From JADLCB01 sp964398315 (GTDB lineage Bacteria > Planctomycetota > Phycisphaerae > Tepidisphaerales > Tepidisphaeraceae): a stretch of 64,000 nucleotides of DNA. Positions 60,633 through 64,000 of the stretch are shown in pieces (position 1 is the stretch's first letter; each line of letters opens with the position of its first letter). Where the stretch lies: assembly GCA_964398315.1 (NCBI GenBank), contig CAYNMV010000004.1, positions 54,945-118,944 on the forward strand, in the 5' to 3' direction. Made by a program: the position numbers and the translations under genes. The notes below the pieces were generated by a model. That model saw only the letters and a list, made by a program, of their open reading frames with translations, was not told the origin of the DNA and did no database searches.

Positions 60633-62855
60633 ATGACCACCGACAGGGAACTGCTGGAGCAAGTCGCGACGCATGGGGATCAGGCTGCCTTCGCGGCACT
60701 GGTCGAGCGGCATGTGCATGGCGTCCACGGCGCAGCCCGGCGGCAGTGCGCGGAGGAGGCCGACGACATTACGCAGGCTGTCTTCCTGCTGCTCTGGCAG
60801 CGCGCCCCACACCTCCGCGTCGATGGAAGCCTCGCCGGCTGGCTGCACCGCGCCACACGCTACTGCTGCGCCAACGCCCGCAGAACGCTGGCCCGCCGGC
60901 GCCGGCATGAACGGGAGGCCGCGATGCGACGGACGAATGAGGCAACCGACGCATCATCAACCGGCGACCTGCTGCCGGCCCTCGACGCCGCGGTCGCATC
61001 GCTGCCGGCGCGCTACCGCGAAGCGGTGCTGCTCCGGTACCTGTACGGCCGCACCGCCGAGGAGACGGGGGAACTCCTCGGCCTCAGCGCTGTCGCCGCC
61101 CGCAAGCGCACCTCGCGCGGCCTGGAGAAGCTGCGCGCCATCCTCGCCCGCCGGGGCGTGACGCTCTCCGCGGCGGCCCTGGCGACCGCGCTGGCAACCG
61201 AGGCGGGGGCGCAGGCAACGCCGTCGCTGGTCCACCTGGCGCGCGAAACCGCCGTCGGCCACGTCTCCGATGCCGCGGCCGCGCTGGCGAAGGCGACCGC
61301 CCCGAAGTTGCTCGCTTCCTCGGCGTCGATCGCGTTCGCCTTGCTCTCCGCCCTCGCGGCGGCGGTCATCGGCGGCATCATCGCCTCCGTCATCCTCCTG
61401 GCCCCTCCGCAGCGGCCCACCGCCTCCACATCACCCGCCGCCGCCCCGCAACCCATGTCTGTCGCGCTCCCAGCACCCGAGGCCGAGGCAGCGCTGCCCG
61501 GCCGGACGTTCATCGGCTACTTCCACTTCCTCCTCGACGCCGCCGCCGAACAGTCGATCCTTGACGCCACCACGGCGGTCGATGCCAACGCGAGTTTCCT
61601 CAGCGTGCGCCGTGCCAGTGCCGCGGACGTGTTCGATGTCCTTCGACGCGCTTCCGCTGCCGGCCAGATTTTCGTCGGAGGGCGTGTTGTGGAGCACCGG
61701 CCGATCGCCGGCTGGCCGGTGATGGGCGGGCCGATCGACGTCAACGCCCGCCAGCTCTGGGGTGACTTCCGCCACGGCCGGCAGAACTTCGCCGTCTCGC
61801 TCAACCTCTCCGGGGCGACGATCCTCGAACGGCCCGACCAGGCGCTCGAGCTGCGCATCAGCGATCCCACCATCGACGGCCATATACAGGAGTACAGCCA
61901 CGAGCCCCGCGACATCCGCCAGATCAGCGGCGCCATCGACTACACCACCATCCTGCACCCGGGCGAGGCGGCGATCCTGCTCGGCCGGTTCGAGGCACGC
62001 AACACCCGCTTCGTCAGCGTCAGCGTGTTCCACGCCTACCGCGCAACTGAACCGCAGGCACGGCGGCTGGGCAGGCTGCTCAACGCAGACGAGTGGCTGC
62101 GCATCGGCCCGGCGGGCGCCCGCGCCCTGGCGGATCGGGCAACGGCATGGGCGGGCGATCGCAAACTGGATATCGCCGCCATCCCCGAGCGATGGATGCG
62201 CACGCTCCCCAACGGCGCAACCGTCCGCCTGGTCGCCATCGGGCACCCCGCGCGCTGGCCCTTCTGCTGGTGGGATGCCGGCGGGCAGCCCATCGCTCAC
62301 GACTGGACCGGGCTGGCCGGCCTCGAAACGCCCGCCGTCATTGTGTTCGACGTCACGATGCCCCAGGGCGAGGGCGAGGCCACCGGTACGGCAGACTACT
62401 GGCGGCACGGGACTTCTGACCTATACCCCCTCCGCCCGGGTGATCGCCGCGCTGAATTGTGGGTCGCCGCCGGCCCATGGCAGGAGCGTGATGTCGAGCC
62501 CGGCCAGCGGATGCGCATCGACGCCGGCGCCGACATCAGTGGGGAGGTTCGCATCGACAAGACTCTCAAGGCCGGCTCGACGCTCATCGCTGCCTTCACC
62601 CACGACTTCGGCCACGAAGTCGAACTGCACCTGGACGTCGTGACCACCGCCGGCCGGCGTATTTATTCGAAGGAGCCCCATCGCGCCATCGCCCGGCCCG
62701 TCACCAGCCCGGCAGCGACAGCACGTGAAAACGAGAACCTCGAGATCGGCGATGCCGAGCCCCGGCGTTACATCCTCCGCTGGCGCCACCGCCACCCGGC
62801 CGTCTTCGAGGACTTCGCCCGGCAGCCCACCGCCCCGCCGCCCCCGCTGCCGTGA
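60633..62855 (+). CDS. ECF sigma-70 factor fused to a membrane anchor and a large C-terminal domain
   Basis: 740 residues. Residues 1-175 are an ECF sigma factor: LVERHVHGVHGAARRQCAEEADDITQAVFLLL (region 2, with the -10 contact) and LPARYREAVLLRYLYGRTAEETGELLGLS (region 4, -35 contact, HTH). A linker leads to one membrane helix (about 230-258, SIAFALLSALAAAVIGGIIASVILL) and an exterior domain of about 480 residues without known family, containing PRDIRQISGAIDYTTI, FVSVSVFHAYRATEP and EVRIDKTLKAGSTLI. The fusion removes the need for a separate anti-sigma factor in an obvious way: proteolysis or membrane tethering may hold the sigma part. ATG 60633. Confidence 0.87.
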   Translation: MTTDRELLEQVATHGDQAAFAALVERHVHGVHGAARRQCAEEADDITQAVFLLLWQRAPHLRVDGSLAGWLHRATRYCCANARRTLARRRRHEREAAMRRTNEATDASSTGDLLPALDAAVASLPARYREAVLLRYLYGRTAEETGELLGLSAVAARKRTSRGLEKLRAILARRGVTLSAAALATALATEAGAQATPSLVHLARETAVGHVSDAAAALAKATAPKLLASSASIAFALLSALAAAVIGGIIASVILLAPPQRPTASTSPAAAPQPMSVALPAPEAEAALPGRTFIGYFHFLLDAAAEQSILDATTAVDANASFLSVRRASAADVFDVLRRASAAGQIFVGGRVVEHRPIAGWPVMGGPIDVNARQLWGDFRHGRQNFAVSLNLSGATILERPDQALELRISDPTIDGHIQEYSHEPRDIRQISGAIDYTTILHPGEAAILLGRFEARNTRFVSVSVFHAYRATEPQARRLGRLLNADEWLRIGPAGARALADRATAWAGDRKLDIAAIPERWMRTLPNGATVRLVAIGHPARWPFCWWDAGGQPIAHDWTGLAGLETPAVIVFDVTMPQGEGEATGTADYWRHGTSDLYPLRPGDRRAELWVAAGPWQERDVEPGQRMRIDAGADISGEVRIDKTLKAGSTLIAAFTHDFGHEVELHLDVVTTAGRRIYSKEPHRAIARPVTSPAATARENENLEIGDAEPRRYILRWRHRHPAVFEDFARQPTAPPPPLP

Positions 62856-64000
62856 CTACTCCCGCCCCAGCTTTTCGTAGTACTGCCGGAGGGCACCTTC
62901 CCACGCCGGCGGAAGGTGGCCCTGCATGGTGTCATGGATGTCATCCTCCAGGCGGCTGGAGAGGGTGGGGGTGGTGTCGTGCTGGATGTGGATCTGGCCG
63001 GCGGTGAGCAGGCGGCTGGTGTCCATGCGATCCAGCAGAATATCGCGACGGCGGAGGGCGGTCTGGTAGCGGTTGGCTTCCAGATCGCTCTCGATCCGGC
63101 GCATCAGGGCGATCGCCTCGAGCAGCTTGAAATTGTCGTAGCGGCCAAGCTGGTATTGCAGGTTCAGGCGCTCGGCGGCGTTGCGGAGCTGGGCCTGTTT
63201 CTGGCGCAGGCGCTGCATCTCCATGTCGCGCTGCGGGGGCACGGGCCCCTCCAGGCCTTCGCCCCCCTGGCCGGAGAGCTTGCCGCCGCCGGTGGCGCCG
63301 CCCACCGGATCCTGCGAGATATCCTTGATCTGCCCCTGCTCGAAGGCGGTGGGATCGAGGCGTGTGGGTGTGTTGCGGCCGCCCTTGCCCGAGGCGGTTT
63401 CCTCGACGAACTCACCCTGCGAGCGTCCGCTGCGCCCCTCGCCGGAGCGGCCGCCCATCTCGTTGTTGTTGGGCAACTGATTGCCGGTCACGCCCTTGGC
63501 GGTCATGTTGGCGATGGGGCCATCCATCGCATCCCACCCGGCTCCCTTGTCGAGGCTGTCGGTCCAGTTGGCGTTGGTGTCCTCGATCTCATCGAACAGG
63601 TCTTCCTGCTCTTCCATCAGTTCGCCGATCATGTCCTCCAGCTCATCGGGCAGCTCGGCCATCGGCGTATCGACCTTGTCAACCGGGTCCTCCATCGTCC
63701 ACTTGATCCGGTCCGGCTCACTCATGAGCCATTTTTCCAGGTTGGACTGGATCTCGGTCGCCAGTTCCAGCCCCGATTCCTCCAGCGACACCGCGATCTC
63801 AACCGGATCCTTCTTCAGCGCATCCTTGGCCATCGTCACTTCGCTGTAGACCTCCAGCAGCTCTTTGAGCAGCGAGCTGTTGGCCATGTCCTGCTCGGCC
63901 AGCTTGGAAAAATCACTGATCTTCTGCTGCATGAACGCATCCAGTTTCTCCTGCGACTGGATCAGCTCTTCCAGCAGCTTCTTGTCCGCATCATCCCAGT
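62856..64000 (-). CDS. Large coiled-coil/Glu-rich hypothetical protein, partial (N-terminus off the right edge)
   Basis: 381 codons visible, open to the right edge; the stop is TAG at 62856-62858. The visible part is acidic and helical: LLKELLEVYSEVTMAKDAL, ELEDMIGELMEEQEDLFDEIED, MAELPDELED, then a Gly/Arg/Ser-rich low-complexity linker (about 150-210 of the visible part, GGRSGEGRSGRSQGEFVEE) and a coiled coil (RQKQAQLRNAAERLNLQYQLGR) near the C-terminus. It looks like the C-terminal part of the large hypothetical membrane proteins seen in Planctomycetes with N-terminal helices, but this cannot be checked here. Convergent with the ECF fusion gene, with no spacer at all. Confidence 0.75.
   Translation of the reverse strand, partial: WDDADKKLLEELIQSQEKLDAFMQQKISDFSKLAEQDMANSSLLKELLEVYSEVTMAKDALKKDPVEIAVSLEESGLELATEIQSNLEKWLMSEPDRIKWTMEDPVDKVDTPMAELPDELEDMIGELMEEQEDLFDEIEDTNANWTDSLDKGAGWDAMDGPIANMTAKGVTGNQLPNNNEMGGRSGEGRSGRSQGEFVEETASGKGGRNTPTRLDPTAFEQGQIKDISQDPVGGATGGGKLSGQGGEGLEGPVPPQRDMEMQRLRQKQAQLRNAAERLNLQYQLGRYDNFKLLEAIALMRRIESDLEANRYQTALRRRDILLDRMDTSRLLTAGQIHIQHDTTPTLSSRLEDDIHDTMQGHLPPAWEGALRQYYEKLGRE

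Overview
The window reads as chromosomal DNA of a GC-rich planctomycete, most likely class Phycisphaerae (Tepidisphaera-like; inferred from sequence style, not searched). Reasons: a secreted-protein N-terminus with the planctomycete LEPR motif (IESLEPRRLLSG, gene at 34780-35804), an ECF sigma factor fused to a membrane anchor and a large C-terminal domain, a pseudopilin-like C-terminus ending in FADGHAESL, several Gfo/Idh/MocA and TIM-barrel sugar enzymes, and many very large secreted beta-helix proteins. It is a scaffold with two 100-N gaps. The first (35063-35162) is flanked by an exact 55-base repeat and is almost certainly not a true gap.

1-7274 is a sugar catabolism block: a partial GH38 alpha-mannosidase on the minus strand, diverging from a plus-strand run of GH29 alpha-fucosidase, fuconolactonase-like amidohydrolase, aldo/keto reductase, sugar epimerase-like TIM barrel and Gfo/Idh oxidoreductase, closed by a strong bidirectional terminator at 7291-7325. 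7356-18989 is the most unusual part: four tandem minus-strand paralogues of 935-983 residues, each an exported protein with three WLGQDG-type modules and a right-handed beta-helix. They are read from one promoter at about 19050-19080 that also faces a 710-residue multi-pass membrane protein and a second Gfo/Idh enzyme on the plus strand. The same promoter motif (TTTGGTATACATT) lies before the fucosidase gene, which links the two blocks. I read 1-22425 as one glycan-utilisation region, probably for a fucose- and mannose-containing polymer.

22426-45147 is mixed: a GNAT acetyltransferase, an RND efflux pump (adaptor plus pump, with a palindromic operator inside its promoter), a cluster of three parS-like centromere sites, a sugar isomerase-like enzyme, a GAF/sigma-54 activator, a one-piece Gfo/Idh + aldo/keto reductase fusion, a PLC/S1-P1-like exported hydrolase, the LEPR protein, an M29 aminopeptidase, a phosphatase, RuvA, a metallo-beta-lactamase-fold enzyme, a small lipoprotein, an FAD reductase with tandem promoter repeats, a SpoIIE-type phosphatase and QueA.

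45148-64000 has mostly housekeeping genes: a ribulokinase cut by the second gap, a DUF3352-like/pseudopilin hybrid, YidC, a phosphodiesterase, HisH, an OmpA-family lipoprotein, a divergent ClpS, ThiG and 6-phosphogluconolactonase, with a fourth parS-like site at 54647-54676. From 56881 come lineage-specific genes, a 900-base gene-poor stretch full of palindromic repeats (including nine 21-base units in exact register), a lower-GC island with a HEPN-like protein, and the ECF-fusion sigma factor. parS sites plus yidC suggest that the replication origin may not be far away. No rRNA, tRNA or CRISPR array was found.
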